Assembly (NCBI GenBank): GCA_030040815.1 | Contig: JASHSZ010000684.1 | Span: 1-10,221, forward strand | DNA from: Streptosporangiaceae bacterium | GTDB lineage: Bacteria > Actinomycetota > Actinomycetes > Streptosporangiales > Streptosporangiaceae | DNA: 10,221 nucleotides | Direction: 5' to 3' | Shown: in pieces, positions 1 through 7,350 of the stretch | Layout of the letters: each line of letters begins with the position of its first letter | Position numbering within the stretch: the stretch's first letter is position 1 | Translations under genes and position numbers: made by a program | Notes under the pieces: model-generated | Seen by the model: only the letters and a program-made list of their open reading frames with translations | Told to the model about the DNA's origin: nothing | Database searches by the model: none

Positions 1-10
1 GGGGGAGTAG
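1..10 (+). CDS. Possible last codons of the upstream antitoxin (partial)
   Basis: Reading GGG-GAG-TAG from base 2 gives a stop at 8-10 that overlaps the toxin GTG start by one base. Type II toxin-antitoxin pairs of the YefM-YoeB kind usually have the antitoxin directly upstream and overlapping, so this may be its 3' end. Only two sense codons are visible, so this is inference from arrangement. The G-rich run 1-7 may also serve as the toxin's ribosome binding site, although its spacing to the start is short. Confidence 0.3.
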
Positions 11-273
11 TGCGAAGTATCCACTTCGACCCCGATGCCTGGGAAGACTTCCTGTACTGGCTGGGCGCGGATCGGAAGATGGCGACGAGGATCGCGCGCC
101 TGATCGGCGAAATCCAGCGTGACCCATTCTCAGGCATAGGAAAGCCTGAGCCACTGAAAGGCGACCTGTCTGGGTATTGGTCGCGTCGGATCGACGATGA
201 ACACCGCTTGATCTACCGCGCCGACGACAAGGAAGTGAAGATCTTGAAGGCTCGGTACCACTACAGCGATTGA
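10..273 (+). CDS. yoeB: YoeB/Txe-family toxin (mRNA endoribonuclease)
   Basis: An 87-residue protein of the YoeB/RelE fold, which in known members binds the ribosomal A site and cleaves mRNA; a YefM-type antitoxin normally neutralises it. The alignment from memory to E. coli YoeB (84 aa) runs end to end: an N-terminal W-D/E-D-x-x-Y-W segment (W11 to W17), the PF-G-GKPEPLK block (39-50), LSGYWSRRI (53-61), D-EHRLIYR (63-70) and the C-terminal RYHY (82-85). The catalytic residues of the family are present as E47, R66, H84 and Y85. The GTG at 10 fits the family N-terminus. A TAG at 8-10 overlaps this GTG by one base, and codons GGG-GAG precede it, which suits the end of an antitoxin gene lying just outside the window. 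The gene looks intact. Family assignment is firm; activity is inferred. Confidence 0.93.
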   Translation: MRSIHFDPDAWEDFLYWLGADRKMATRIARLIGEIQRDPFSGIGKPEPLKGDLSGYWSRRIDDEHRLIYRADDKEVKILKARYHYSD

Positions 274-300
274 GCGATCCCGGGCGGCTTGGTTCTAACG

Positions 301-315
301 GCGCAGACCCTGCGC
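301..315 (+). terminator. Hairpin after the toxin gene, possible terminator
   Basis: GCGCAG (301-306) pairs perfectly with CTGCGC (310-315) across a 3-nt loop, 27 nt after the toxin stop codon. No U-tract follows, which is common for actinobacterial terminator hairpins. The stem is only 6 bp, so the role is tentative. Confidence 0.35.
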
Positions 316-329
316 ACCTGTGGTGCTGA

Positions 330-473
330 GTTAGTGCTGACAAGCGATGGACCATCAGGCCATCTGCCTGCGGAAACTGCGCATACCTCCATGAGTTTCA
401 CGACTTCGAGGGCACGTCGGAGGTCTACTGCGTGATCATCGGCAGGGCCGTCACTGGGCTTGACCTGCGCTAA
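330..473 (+). pseudogene. Start-less short open frame with Cys residues, possible gene remnant
   Basis: Between a TGA at 327-329 and a TAA at 471-473 an open frame of 47 codons shows non-random-looking composition: a CGNC motif, then AYLHEFHDFEGTSEVYC, then VIIGRAVTGLDLR before the stop. The spaced cysteines could suggest a small metal-binding protein. It has no ATG, GTG or TTG near its 5' end; the first usable in-frame start is a GTG after the third Cys. It could be the 3' end of a gene broken by deletion or frameshift, or chance. A perfect 13-bp hairpin is centred on its stop codon, which weakly supports former or present coding. I do not recognise a family. Confidence 0.2.
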
Positions 474-489
474 TACGCGCAGGTCAAGC
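458..489. terminator. Perfect 13-bp inverted repeat centred on a stop codon
   Basis: GCTTGACCTGCGC (458-470) is the exact reverse complement of GCGCAGGTCAAGC (477-489), with the 6-nt loop TAATAC. It is the strongest hairpin in this gap. No T-run follows. It may be a U-tract-less terminator or a dyad operator. A second hairpin begins immediately: CGAAGG (489-494) pairs with CCTTCG (502-507). Confidence 0.5.
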
Positions 490-526
490 GAAGGGCCAAG
501 GCCTTCGGGCCAGCGGTAACGGCGGC

Positions 527-540
527 CCGGTGATCACCGG
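527..540. repeat. 14-bp perfect palindrome
   Basis: CCGGTGATCACCGG is its own reverse complement. It lies about 80 bp beyond the 3' end of the minus-strand mocR gene, in a GC-rich gap. It could be part of a termination region or a protein-binding dyad; nothing in the sequence decides between them. Confidence 0.3.
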
Positions 541-576
541 CGCAGGGGGCACGAGAAGGTGGCCGCCATGGGCGCA

Positions 577-592
577 GGCGCGAGGCCGCGCC
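577..592 (-). terminator. Possible mocR terminator hairpin
   Basis: GGCGCG (577-582) and CGCGCC (587-592) form an all-GC 6-bp stem with a 4-nt loop (AGGC). It sits 26 nt beyond the mocR stop codon on the minus strand, the expected place for a terminator. No U-tract is present, so this is tentative. Confidence 0.35.
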
Positions 593-618
593 GGCGGGCC
601 TTGCCTCGATGCCGCCAG

Positions 619-2050
619 TCAGCGGCGCAGCTCTGGAGTCGGGTCAGGGAACGTGACGGCGGTGGCCAGCCTGCTGACGGCGGTGACCAGGTCGGCCTCG
701 CTGGCCGCGCCGCAGTACGCCAGCCGCAGGTACGGGCCTGGCGGCTCGGCCGGGAAGAACGGCCTGCCCGGCATCACGACCACGCCGGCCCGCCGCGCTG
801 CCTCGGCGGCCGCGGCGTCGTCAGTGCCGGCTGGCAGCCTGGCCCACAGGTGCATTCCGCCGGCGGGCAGCTGAACGCTGACCTCAGGGAGCAGCCGGCT
901 GACCGCGCTGGCGAGCGTCGCGGCCCGCGAGCCCAGAGCCTGGCTCAGGATCCTGAGGTGACGCGGCCAGCCCGGGCGGCTGACCAGCTCGAGCGCCGCC
1001 TCCTGCAGGGCCCTGGAGACGAACAAGTCGTCCACCGCGCGCAGCGCCCGAAGCCGGTCGGCGACCGGCCCCCGCGCAATGACCGCGCCGATCCGCAGGC
1101 TCGGGGAGGCCGCCTTCGTCAGCGAGGTCACGTAGACCACCCGGCCCTCATGATCGCCAGCCAGCAGCGGTGGCGGAGCTTGGCCTGCGTGCGGCAGCCA
1201 GCGGGCGAAGTCGTCCTCTATCACGAACGCGCCCGCCGCTGCCGCCGCGCTCAGTACCTCCGGCCGCCGCGCGGCGGCGAGGACCGCACCGGTCGGGTTG
1301 TGATAGGCCGGCTGGCAGTACAGGGCCTGAGCGCCAGTCCGCCCGAAGGCCTCAGCCAGGTGCGCCGGGATGATGCCGTCTCGGTCAGCCGGAACGGGGA
1401 CCGGCCGCAAGCCCGCTGCCCGAGCGACCGCCAGAGCACCAGGGTAAGTGGGCGACTCGACCAGCATCGGCGCGCCGGCCGGCACGAGCGCGCGGAACAC
1501 AGCTGACAGCGCACTCTGGCCGCCGCTGGTGACCAGCACGTCGCGGGCATCGAAGCCAGGAGCCGCTTGCGCGAACCACGACCGCAGACCGGGCAGCCCT
1601 GCTGTGGGCGGCCGGTCCCAGGCATCGGGCAACCGGGCGGCCCGGGCCAGCGCCGCCCGCAGCGCGGCTTGCGGCATCAGCGACGGGTGCAAATAGCCCG
1701 CTGCCAGGGAGATGAGGTCGTCGGCCGGTGCGGGATCGGCTAGCGGCGACAGCCCGGCGGTGTCCACGGCACGGTCGGCGAGCGCCACGGTCTGCCACAA
1801 GCCGACCGGGTCGCTGGACCGTCGGCGCTGCGCCTCTGCTACGTAGGTTCCGGTGCCGGGCCGGGTGACCAGTACCCCCTCCCGGCTCAGGTCGGCGAGC
1901 GTGCGGGAAACCGTCAGCGGGCTGACATGCCAGGCCTGCACGATCGCCCGGGTTGCGGGCAGCTGCTGGCCTGGCCCGAGCCGGTCTGCCTCGGCTCGCA
2001 GCCACCGCTTCAGCGCTTCAGTAGTGCTATCGTCTTTTATGAGACGACAC
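619..2050 (-). CDS. MocR-family regulator (GntR wHTH + PLP aminotransferase-like domain), apparent N-terminal frameshift
   Basis: MocR regulators join a GntR-type winged helix-turn-helix to a catalytically retooled fold-type I aminotransferase domain that senses PLP or an amino compound. Numbered from the first canonical start in the main frame (GTG 1941), the wing RPGTGTYV is at 27-34, the NPTG motif at 215-218, IEDDF at 241-245, the PLP lysine in SLTK at K276 and the ligand-anchoring R283. Starting at 1941 would remove the first recognition-domain helices, yet the frame continues upstream with GntR-like sequence (EALKRWLRAEADRL, then QQLPATRAIVQAWHV). That frame has no ATG, GTG or TTG back to at least 2121. 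A GTG at 2050, preceded by GGGAG (2061-2065), lies one base out of frame; removing one A of the AAAA run (2035-2038) joins it to the wHTH frame. Coordinates therefore span the presumed gene; the uninterrupted frame is 619-1941. It is divergent from the permease gene, its likely target. Confidence 0.85.
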
Positions 2051-2085
2051 GATACCGCTACTCCCGTCGCGGATGTACCGGTATC
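2028..2085. promoter_or_regulatory. Overlapping inverted repeats in the mocR/permease divergent region, candidate operator
   Basis: Three dyads are nested here. TCGTCT (2030-2035) pairs with AGACGA (2042-2047). TATCGT (2028-2033) pairs with ACGATA (2049-2054). GATACCG (2051-2057) pairs with CGGTATC (2079-2085), and TACCGGTA (2076-2083) is itself palindromic. The shared TATC core recurs in both orientations. The site covers the presumed mocR start and precedes the permease start by about 65 bp. MocR and GntR regulators commonly bind such repeats between themselves and a divergent target. I cannot assign clear -35/-10 elements. Confidence 0.4.
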
Positions 2086-2151
2086 TGGCCTCGCGTCGGC
2101 GTCCGCGGCCAGCCGCGGCCGCGGCGACCCGCACCAACCGGGGCCGCGGTC

Positions 2152-2904
2152 GTGATCGGTGCCGTGGACGTCGTGCTGGTTGCCGCAGCCGGAGTGCTGG
2201 CCGGCATCGTCGGCACGGCCGGCGGTATCACCTCGCTCGTCTCCTATCCGGCGCTGCTAGCGGTCGGCGTGCCCGCCCTGAGCGCGAACGTCGCCAACAT
2301 CGTTGCCCTGGTGACGTGCGGTCCGGGCGCGGCACTGGCATCCCGGCCGGAACTGGCAGGCCGGGTCTGCTGGGTGTGGCGATGGTCCCTGGCGGCGGCG
2401 GCTGGCGGCACGGCTGGAGCTGTCCTGCTGCTGCTGACGCCTGCCGGGTCGTTCAGCCGGATAGTCCCGTACCTGGTGGCGCTCGGATCCGTGGCATTGC
2501 TCGTTCAGCCCCAGGTTTCGGCCCTGCGTGAGGCGCACGAGCGGGGGAATACCGCCGTGCTGCTCACGGGCCTGCTGCTGATCTCCGCCTACAGCGGTTA
2601 CTTCGGCGCTGGCTCCGGCGTGCTGACCCTGGCCCTGATCTTGTTCACGGTCGACAACCAACTGGCCCGCGCCAACGCCCTGAAAAACGTCATCGTCGGC
2701 GTTGCTACTGCCATCTCTGCGCTGGTCCTCGTGCTCGCGGGGCCGGTGGACTGGACCGCCACGCTGCCGCTGGCCGCGGGCTTGTTCACCGGGAGTCTGA
2801 TCGGCCCCAAGATCGCCAGGCACGTACCCGCAGGAATCCTGCGCTGGCTGGTCGCCCTCGTCGGCCTGGGCCTGGCCGCCTGGCTATGGACAAACCAGGC
2901 GTGA
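2152..2904 (+). CDS. TauE/SafE-family membrane permease
   Basis: A 250-residue, strongly hydrophobic protein with about eight predicted membrane segments (roughly 5-31, 35-60, 75-98, 103-119, 134-165, 178-198, 203-222, 229-247). Each half carries a glycine-rich motif typical of the family: GIVGTAGG (18-25) and GYFGAGSG (149-156). A charged loop, REAHERGN (126-133), separates the halves. TauE/SafE proteins are associated with movement of sulfur-containing or organic anions (sulfite, sulfoacetate, taurine-derived products) across the membrane; the substrate here is unknown. GTG 2152 is chosen because it gives the normal length with the first membrane helix at the N-terminus; GTG 2164 is an alternative. 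No strong Shine-Dalgarno is visible. The gene is divergent from the MocR regulator, which probably controls it. Confidence 0.85.
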   Translation: MIGAVDVVLVAAAGVLAGIVGTAGGITSLVSYPALLAVGVPALSANVANIVALVTCGPGAALASRPELAGRVCWVWRWSLAAAAGGTAGAVLLLLTPAGSFSRIVPYLVALGSVALLVQPQVSALREAHERGNTAVLLTGLLLISAYSGYFGAGSGVLTLALILFTVDNQLARANALKNVIVGVATAISALVLVLAGPVDWTATLPLAAGLFTGSLIGPKIARHVPAGILRWLVALVGLGLAAWLWTNQA

Positions 2905-2988
2905 CCATCCTCGACGCCGGACTCCTCGTAGCGGACATTGACCGCCGAGGTCACGGGCGAGGTAGCGAGCGGTCGAAGGCGGGCCAGG

Positions 2989-3002
2989 CGACGCTAGCGT
3001 CG
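2989..3002. terminator. 14-bp palindrome between convergent genes
   Basis: CGACGCTAGCGTCG is a perfect palindrome in the 163-bp gap where the permease gene (+, ends 2904) and the isocitrate lyase gene (-, ends at 3068) converge. A smaller hairpin, GGCC-TTC-GGCC, follows at 3021-3031. Position suggests a bidirectional terminator, but a loopless palindrome with no U-tract is weak evidence. I see no gene in 2905-3067. Confidence 0.3.
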
Positions 3003-3067
3003 AAGTCCATCCCTACGATCGGCCTTCGGCCACGGAAGAACTGCTCCGTTATAGCGGCAGCTGATCG

Positions 3068-5398
3068 TCAGGGGTTCGGCGCGGCAGTATCGGCCCGGAC
3101 AGCCGGGTACGTCCGTTCGATCAACGCGTTCAGGCGGTGTCTGTCCAGGGCGAGCAGGGCCTTGACACCTTCGGAATTCACGTCGGCGACGATGATGTGG
3201 CCGATCTCGTCGTGGACGTCGTTGAAGAGGCCGTGCGTCTTCATCTTCTGCGCCTGGTAGCGGTTGTCGTCAGTAGGACTGACGTAGTGGACAGCCCAGG
3301 CCTTGTAGCGGTGGATCAGGAATAGGTGATTGAGCGTCATCAGGCGCTTCTGGCGCAGCGCGCTGTCGAAGGTGTTCTGGTCCCGGACCGACAGGATGTT
3401 GCGACCCCGTCGATCCACGATCACGGCGAAGATGATGTTGGCGACCTTTTCCCCGCTCGCGTTGGACAGGCTGAGCTCCAGCAAGTCGGAGCCCGCGGTG
3501 TGCGGCCGCAGACCGACGCGCAGCGAGCCGGCAATCTGGTGCTGCTTCGTCCACAGCCCGAGCCATTCCTCGAGGAGTTTGGTCGGGACTTCGGTCTGGA
3601 CGAGGTGCTGGTGCTGCGTCGAGCCCTCGCCCATCGCTTTAGTGGCTGCCGTGCCGCCCGAGGAGGCCATGAGCGCGGCATCCGATCGCGGCCCGCCGAC
3701 GAGCGTCTGGGGTGTGCGGTAGGGAGATTCGACCAGGCGAAACTTTCGCTGTAGCCGGGCCAGCGAGAGCATTCCATCCTGCTTAAGCGCGGCGGCGAAC
3801 TCCTCCGCCGCCAGGCCGTCGATCTGATGGCCCCCATAGGTGATGAAGTTGAAGACGAACCCCAGCTTGCCGAGCTCGTCTGGGAATTGCCTCATGTCCT
3901 CCTCGCTCAGCCCGGTAGTGTCCCAGTTGAACGATGGCGACAGGTTGTACGCAAGCATCTTGGCCGGGAACTTGGCATGGATGGCCTCGGCGAACCGCCG
4001 CGCGTCCGCCAAGTCGGCGGTCTTGGTCTCCATCCACAGCAGGTCGGCGAACGGAGCGACAGCCAGCGATCTGGCAATCGCGTAGTCGATTCCGCCTTGC
4101 ACCTGGTAGTAACCCTCAGGAGTCTTGGGCAATTCGCAATCCCACACGAGATCGATGCCCATCGAAAGCGCCCGGGCCCTGGCTGCGTGGAATGACGTTA
4201 GGCGCGCGAAGTCGAGCCACTCGTCGGCGCTCACGTCGAAGGGCACGCCTTCGTTGGCGCGGACCTCGATTACGTCCGCGACTGCATCGGGATAGCTCTT
4301 CAGGCTTGCCTCAGCGAGCCAGGCCTCAAGATACCTGGACTCGATGTTCTCCAGCAGCTCGTCGGCCGACCCGTCGGACTGCTGGAATGCCTCCGCGCTC
4401 GCTTCGACCGCGTGCATCACTCCCGTCCGGGACAGCCAGGCCATGGCCTCGTCGTCTTCCGCAGCGGAGATCTTGAACAGCAGGTGACCGCGGACGTCAT
4501 CGATGCCCATTTCGCGCAGTTTACGCAAGATGGTCAGGTAGCCCACCTTGTAAGAGGGCAGTTCATCGTTGGTTGCGCCGAGGATGAATGGATGGTCGCG
4601 CTCGTCTCCCCGACCCTCCAGGAATGTCGCCGCCTCCGCGTCGGTTCGAGCCACGATCAGACCGGGCACCCCCATGACGTCAAGTTGGAAACGGGCCGCG
4701 TTCAGCCGCTTGATCTGCTCGTCGACGCCCACGAGCACTTTCCCGCTCTGGTGTCCGCACTTCTTGGTGCCGGGCTTCTGATCCTCGATATGGTAGCCAG
4801 GCACCCCGACCTCAACGAAGCGACGGATTAGGTTCCGAACGTGCGCGTCACCACCGTGTCCGGTATCTGCGTCGGCGATGATGAATGGCCGGTAGTCGGC
4901 CTCGGGGAAGGCAGCACGCTGCGCTTCGCTAAGGCGCGAACGGGTGAAGCGCTGGTTCCTGTCGGCCGTGAGCAAGGCGCGGACGATCGGCGCGGCCTCG
5001 TCCGGCACTTGTGATAGCGGATAGCTGGCCAGGTCAGGCCCCGGGTCCTCGGTGACAGATCCCTTGGCGGATGTCGCCCAGCCGCCGAGGTAAATCCCCT
5101 CAATGCCCATCCGCTTCAGTGCCACCGCCTGACCGGGCGAATACGGACCGAATGTAGTGATCTGCTTGCGCTCATCGAATAGCTGCCGGAGCCGATCGTA
5201 AAACTGTTCGGCCGCCATTCTTGCCACCGTGTAATCGGTGCAGATGGTGCCCCGTTGCTCTACCACCTGACGCGCAGAATACAGGCGCGTGATGTCTTCG
5301 AATCGCGAGCTGGCAAACCATCTCTTGGTGTCGACGACGTCCGACTCGAATGAGCCCATGGTGGGCTTCTCGGTGACTTCTGATTCGACTGACCCCAT
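3068..5398 (-). CDS. aceA: Isocitrate lyase, long (ICL2-like) form
   Basis: A 776-residue cytoplasmic enzyme that splits isocitrate into glyoxylate and succinate (glyoxylate shunt); mycobacterial relatives also act on methylisocitrate. Visible motifs are YLGGW (103-107), ADADTGHGG (175-183), the active-site loop KKCGH (212-216, catalytic C214), RTDAEA (251-256), WMETKT (455-460) and NLSPSFNW (485-492). Typical short forms are about 430 residues; this one has the insert (about 270-400) and a C-terminal region (about 600-765) seen in M. tuberculosis ICL2 (766 aa), where acetyl-CoA or propionyl-CoA binding activates the enzyme. ATG 5398 is preferred because AGGAG (5405-5409) lies 6 nt upstream. 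The N-terminus contains a near-duplicate, MGSVESEV then MGSFESDV, so Met14 (5359) is an alternative start. The frame is intact. It is separated by 266 bp from the upstream acyl-CoA synthetase on the same strand and probably has its own promoter. Confidence 0.96.
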   Translation of the reverse strand: MGSVESEVTEKPTMGSFESDVVDTKRWFASSRFEDITRLYSARQVVEQRGTICTDYTVARMAAEQFYDRLRQLFDERKQITTFGPYSPGQAVALKRMGIEGIYLGGWATSAKGSVTEDPGPDLASYPLSQVPDEAAPIVRALLTADRNQRFTRSRLSEAQRAAFPEADYRPFIIADADTGHGGDAHVRNLIRRFVEVGVPGYHIEDQKPGTKKCGHQSGKVLVGVDEQIKRLNAARFQLDVMGVPGLIVARTDAEAATFLEGRGDERDHPFILGATNDELPSYKVGYLTILRKLREMGIDDVRGHLLFKISAAEDDEAMAWLSRTGVMHAVEASAEAFQQSDGSADELLENIESRYLEAWLAEASLKSYPDAVADVIEVRANEGVPFDVSADEWLDFARLTSFHAARARALSMGIDLVWDCELPKTPEGYYQVQGGIDYAIARSLAVAPFADLLWMETKTADLADARRFAEAIHAKFPAKMLAYNLSPSFNWDTTGLSEEDMRQFPDELGKLGFVFNFITYGGHQIDGLAAEEFAAALKQDGMLSLARLQRKFRLVESPYRTPQTLVGGPRSDAALMASSGGTAATKAMGEGSTQHQHLVQTEVPTKLLEEWLGLWTKQHQIAGSLRVGLRPHTAGSDLLELSLSNASGEKVANIIFAVIVDRRGRNILSVRDQNTFDSALRQKRLMTLNHLFLIHRYKAWAVHYVSPTDDNRYQAQKMKTHGLFNDVHDEIGHIIVADVNSEGVKALLALDRHRLNALIERTYPAVRADTAAPNP

Positions 5399-5528
5399 GA
5401 CTGGCTCCTGCCGCCCCTAGACTGCCGCGCTTCTCGCGACAGAATCCATGTTCCGCATCCGGCGGGCCGCCTCAGCTGAAGTACCCGCGTGCTGACCCAC
5501 CATCGCGCGCCGTCGCCACATCCTTGCT

Positions 5529-5541
5529 GCTCAATATGAGC
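5529..5541. promoter_or_regulatory. Small inverted repeat upstream of aceA
   Basis: GCTCA (5529-5533) and TGAGC (5537-5541) flank ATA, and another TGAGC occurs at 5552-5556. The site lies about 130-160 bp upstream of the aceA start, a plausible regulator position. The arms are short, so it may be chance. I found no convincing -35/-10 pair in the 5399-5664 gap. Confidence 0.2.
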
Positions 5542-5603
5542 CGGCAGATACTGAGCACTGTATTCACTAGACCCCGCTCTCGGCCTTACTGGAAGAGGCG
5601 AAG

Positions 5604-5635
5604 GTCCCCGACCCGACCTTGGCCCGGCGGGGGAC
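5604..5635 (-). terminator. Possible terminator after the acyl-CoA synthetase gene
   Basis: GTCCCC (5604-5609) and GGGGAC (5630-5635) can close a stem over a 20-nt GC-rich loop, about 30 nt beyond the synthetase stop on the minus strand. No U-tract follows. If it works as a terminator it would separate the lipid genes from aceA transcription. Confidence 0.25.
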
Positions 5636-5664
5636 TGCTCTTCGAGCACATAGCGGCGCGCGGA

Positions 5665-7194
5665 TCACTGACCTGAGGATGGGGCGACGAGCGCGTCCTT
5701 GAGTACCTTGCCCATCGCGTTCCTGGGTAGTTCGGCACAGAACTCGACCACCCTCGGGTACTTGTACACGGCCATCCGCGCCTTGCAGTAGGCGATCAGT
5801 TCCGCGGCGGTCAGTTCTGCGCCCGGGCGCATCGTGACGACCGCCTTGATCTCCTCGCCGAGTCGATCGTCGGGTATGCCGACCACGGCTGCCTCCGCCA
5901 CCGCCGGGTGACTGTGGAGCACATCCTCGATCTCGGCCGGGTAGACGTTGTAGCCGCCGCGGATGATGAGCTCCTTGATCCGGCCGACGATGAACAGGAA
6001 CCCGTCCTCGTCGAAGTAGCCGAGGTCCCCGGTGTGGAACCAGTCGCCGGTAAAGCTCTCCGCGTTGGCCTTCGGGCTGTTCAGATAGCCCTTCATCACG
6101 TGCAGGCCACGGGTGACCACCTCGCCGACGTGGTCCTGGCCCGGCGGCAGCGGGTTGTGCTTGTTGTCCCAGACCTGGGTCTGGGTTCCCCAGATCGGCT
6201 TGCCAACGCTGTACACCCGACGATCGCTGACACTGCGGTTGAAGGTGGTGGTGGACGCCGTTTCCGTCAGCCCGTAGCCCTCCAGGATCAGCACGCCGAA
6301 ACGCCGCTCGAACTCGTCAAGGACGGCGGCCGGGATCGAGGCGCCGCCGGAGATGGCAACGCGTAGCGACGACAGGTCGTAGTTGTCTAGGCGCGGATGC
6401 GTGAGAAGCGAGATGAACATGGCGGGAACGCCCTCGAATATGGTGGCCTTGTCACGCTCGATCGCGGTGAGGACGGCGACCGGGTCGAAGCGCGGTATCA
6501 GCGACATCGTGCAGCCAAACCGGACGCACACGTCCAGGATGCTAGACAGCCCGAATATGTGGAAGAGCGGCAGCACGGTGATCACGATGTCCGAGGGCTG
6601 CACATCGAATAGACGGCCGGGAATGTCGGCATTCATGTAGAGCTGGATGTGGCTCAGCTCGGCGCCCTTCGGGCGGCCAGTCGTCCCTGACGTGTACATG
6701 ATGACGGCGGTGTCGCTGAGCTCGCGGTCGGCGAGCTGGGGATGATCGGCTGGGATGGCGAGCAGTCGTTCGAACGGGGCCACGCCTGCGTCGCCGTCGG
6801 CGTGCCCCAGTGCATAGACCTCGTTGGCTCCGGCTGCCGCCGCGCCCTGAGCTGCCTCCGCCAGGATGCCTTCCCAGGTAACGAGGCGCGTCGCGCCGGA
6901 GTCGCGCAGCTGGAAGGCAACTTCGGGCGCTTTCAGCAGCACGTTGAGGGGGACTACCACGCAGCCCGCCTTGAGAATGCCGAAGTACGTGACGAGGAAC
7001 TGCGGAATATTCGGCAGCTGCAGCCCGACCGGTTCGCCAGGCCCAACACCGCTGGCTCGCAGGCCGACCGCCAGCCGGTCGGAGAGCTCATCCAGCTCCC
7101 GGTAGCTCATGGAGGTGTCGCCGAACAACGCCACCGGATGGTCCGGCGTCGCCAGCGCAGTCTCTCGCAGGATCACCGCGAGATTGAATCCCAT
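5665..7194 (-). CDS. Fatty acyl-CoA synthetase (FadD-type AMP-forming ligase)
   Basis: A 509-residue member of the adenylate-forming (ANL) superfamily that activates a carboxylic acid, probably a fatty acid, to acyl-AMP and then acyl-CoA. Motifs numbered from ATG 7194: P-loop YTSGTTGRPKG at 167-177, GYGLTETAS at 306-314, HTGD at 387-390, the hinge and following segment GRIKELIIRGG at 404-414, YPAEIE at 418-423, and the C-terminal catalytic lysine in PRNAMGK at K496. Length and motif order fit a complete enzyme. The frame extends upstream to GTG 7257, but ATG 7194 is chosen because a strong GGAGG (7200-7204) lies 5 nt before it and the N-terminus then matches relatives. Chain-length preference cannot be read from the sequence. 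It follows the hydrolase gene by 156 bp on the same strand and could supply acyl-CoA to the wax ester synthase/DGAT two genes upstream. Confidence 0.94.
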   Translation of the reverse strand: MGFNLAVILRETALATPDHPVALFGDTSMSYRELDELSDRLAVGLRASGVGPGEPVGLQLPNIPQFLVTYFGILKAGCVVVPLNVLLKAPEVAFQLRDSGATRLVTWEGILAEAAQGAAAAGANEVYALGHADGDAGVAPFERLLAIPADHPQLADRELSDTAVIMYTSGTTGRPKGAELSHIQLYMNADIPGRLFDVQPSDIVITVLPLFHIFGLSSILDVCVRFGCTMSLIPRFDPVAVLTAIERDKATIFEGVPAMFISLLTHPRLDNYDLSSLRVAISGGASIPAAVLDEFERRFGVLILEGYGLTETASTTTFNRSVSDRRVYSVGKPIWGTQTQVWDNKHNPLPPGQDHVGEVVTRGLHVMKGYLNSPKANAESFTGDWFHTGDLGYFDEDGFLFIVGRIKELIIRGGYNVYPAEIEDVLHSHPAVAEAAVVGIPDDRLGEEIKAVVTMRPGAELTAAELIAYCKARMAVYKYPRVVEFCAELPRNAMGKVLKDALVAPSSGQ

Positions 7195-7199
7195 CGCGT

Positions 7200-7204
7200 C
7201 CTCC
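7200..7204 (-). promoter_or_regulatory. Ribosome binding site deciding the acyl-CoA synthetase start
   Basis: The minus-strand GGAGG, within a longer purine run (7200-7210), is 5 nt before ATG 7194. It rules in favour of this start over the upstream GTG at 7257. Confidence 0.75.
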
Positions 7205-7350
7205 CTCCCCAGTAGCCCGGGGTCGGGATCCGCACCCTTCCGCCTAGGTGGAGCCAAGACCGAATCGGACTACACGTCAGCGCTATTCTGCGGCTCCGGT
7301 GTCGACCGCAGTACGGCCCTAGGTCCCGGCCTGCGAGGACGTCCGCCGGA

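Noticed and set aside
559..1506. Long plus-strand open frame opposite the mocR gene
   Set aside because: Its translation is Arg/Pro/Gln-rich low-complexity sequence typical of the antisense frame of a GC-rich gene. The minus-strand frame shows full aminotransferase motifs, so this is a shadow.
1927..2151. Upstream extension of the permease frame from 1927
   Set aside because: The added 75 residues are not membrane-like, run antisense to the mocR wHTH coding region and exceed the usual family length. A GTG start at 2152 fits better.
2039..2155. A 38-codon ATG frame ending in a 4-nt GTGA overlap with the permease start, possible leader peptide
   Set aside because: It has no ribosome binding site, begins inside the operator-like repeat and presumed mocR 5' end, and encodes an Ala/Ser/Arg/Pro-rich string. 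The overlap is probably chance, though a leaderless leader peptide is not excluded.
2598..2954. Minus-strand open frame covering the 3' end of the permease gene and part of the convergent gap
   Set aside because: It overlaps clear membrane-segment coding sequence on the plus strand, has no recognisable motifs, and its composition is that of an antisense frame.
7195..7257. Longer acyl-CoA synthetase start at GTG 7257
   Set aside because: The extra 21 residues are Pro/Arg/Gly-rich, and a strong GGAGG sits directly before ATG 7194 inside that extension.
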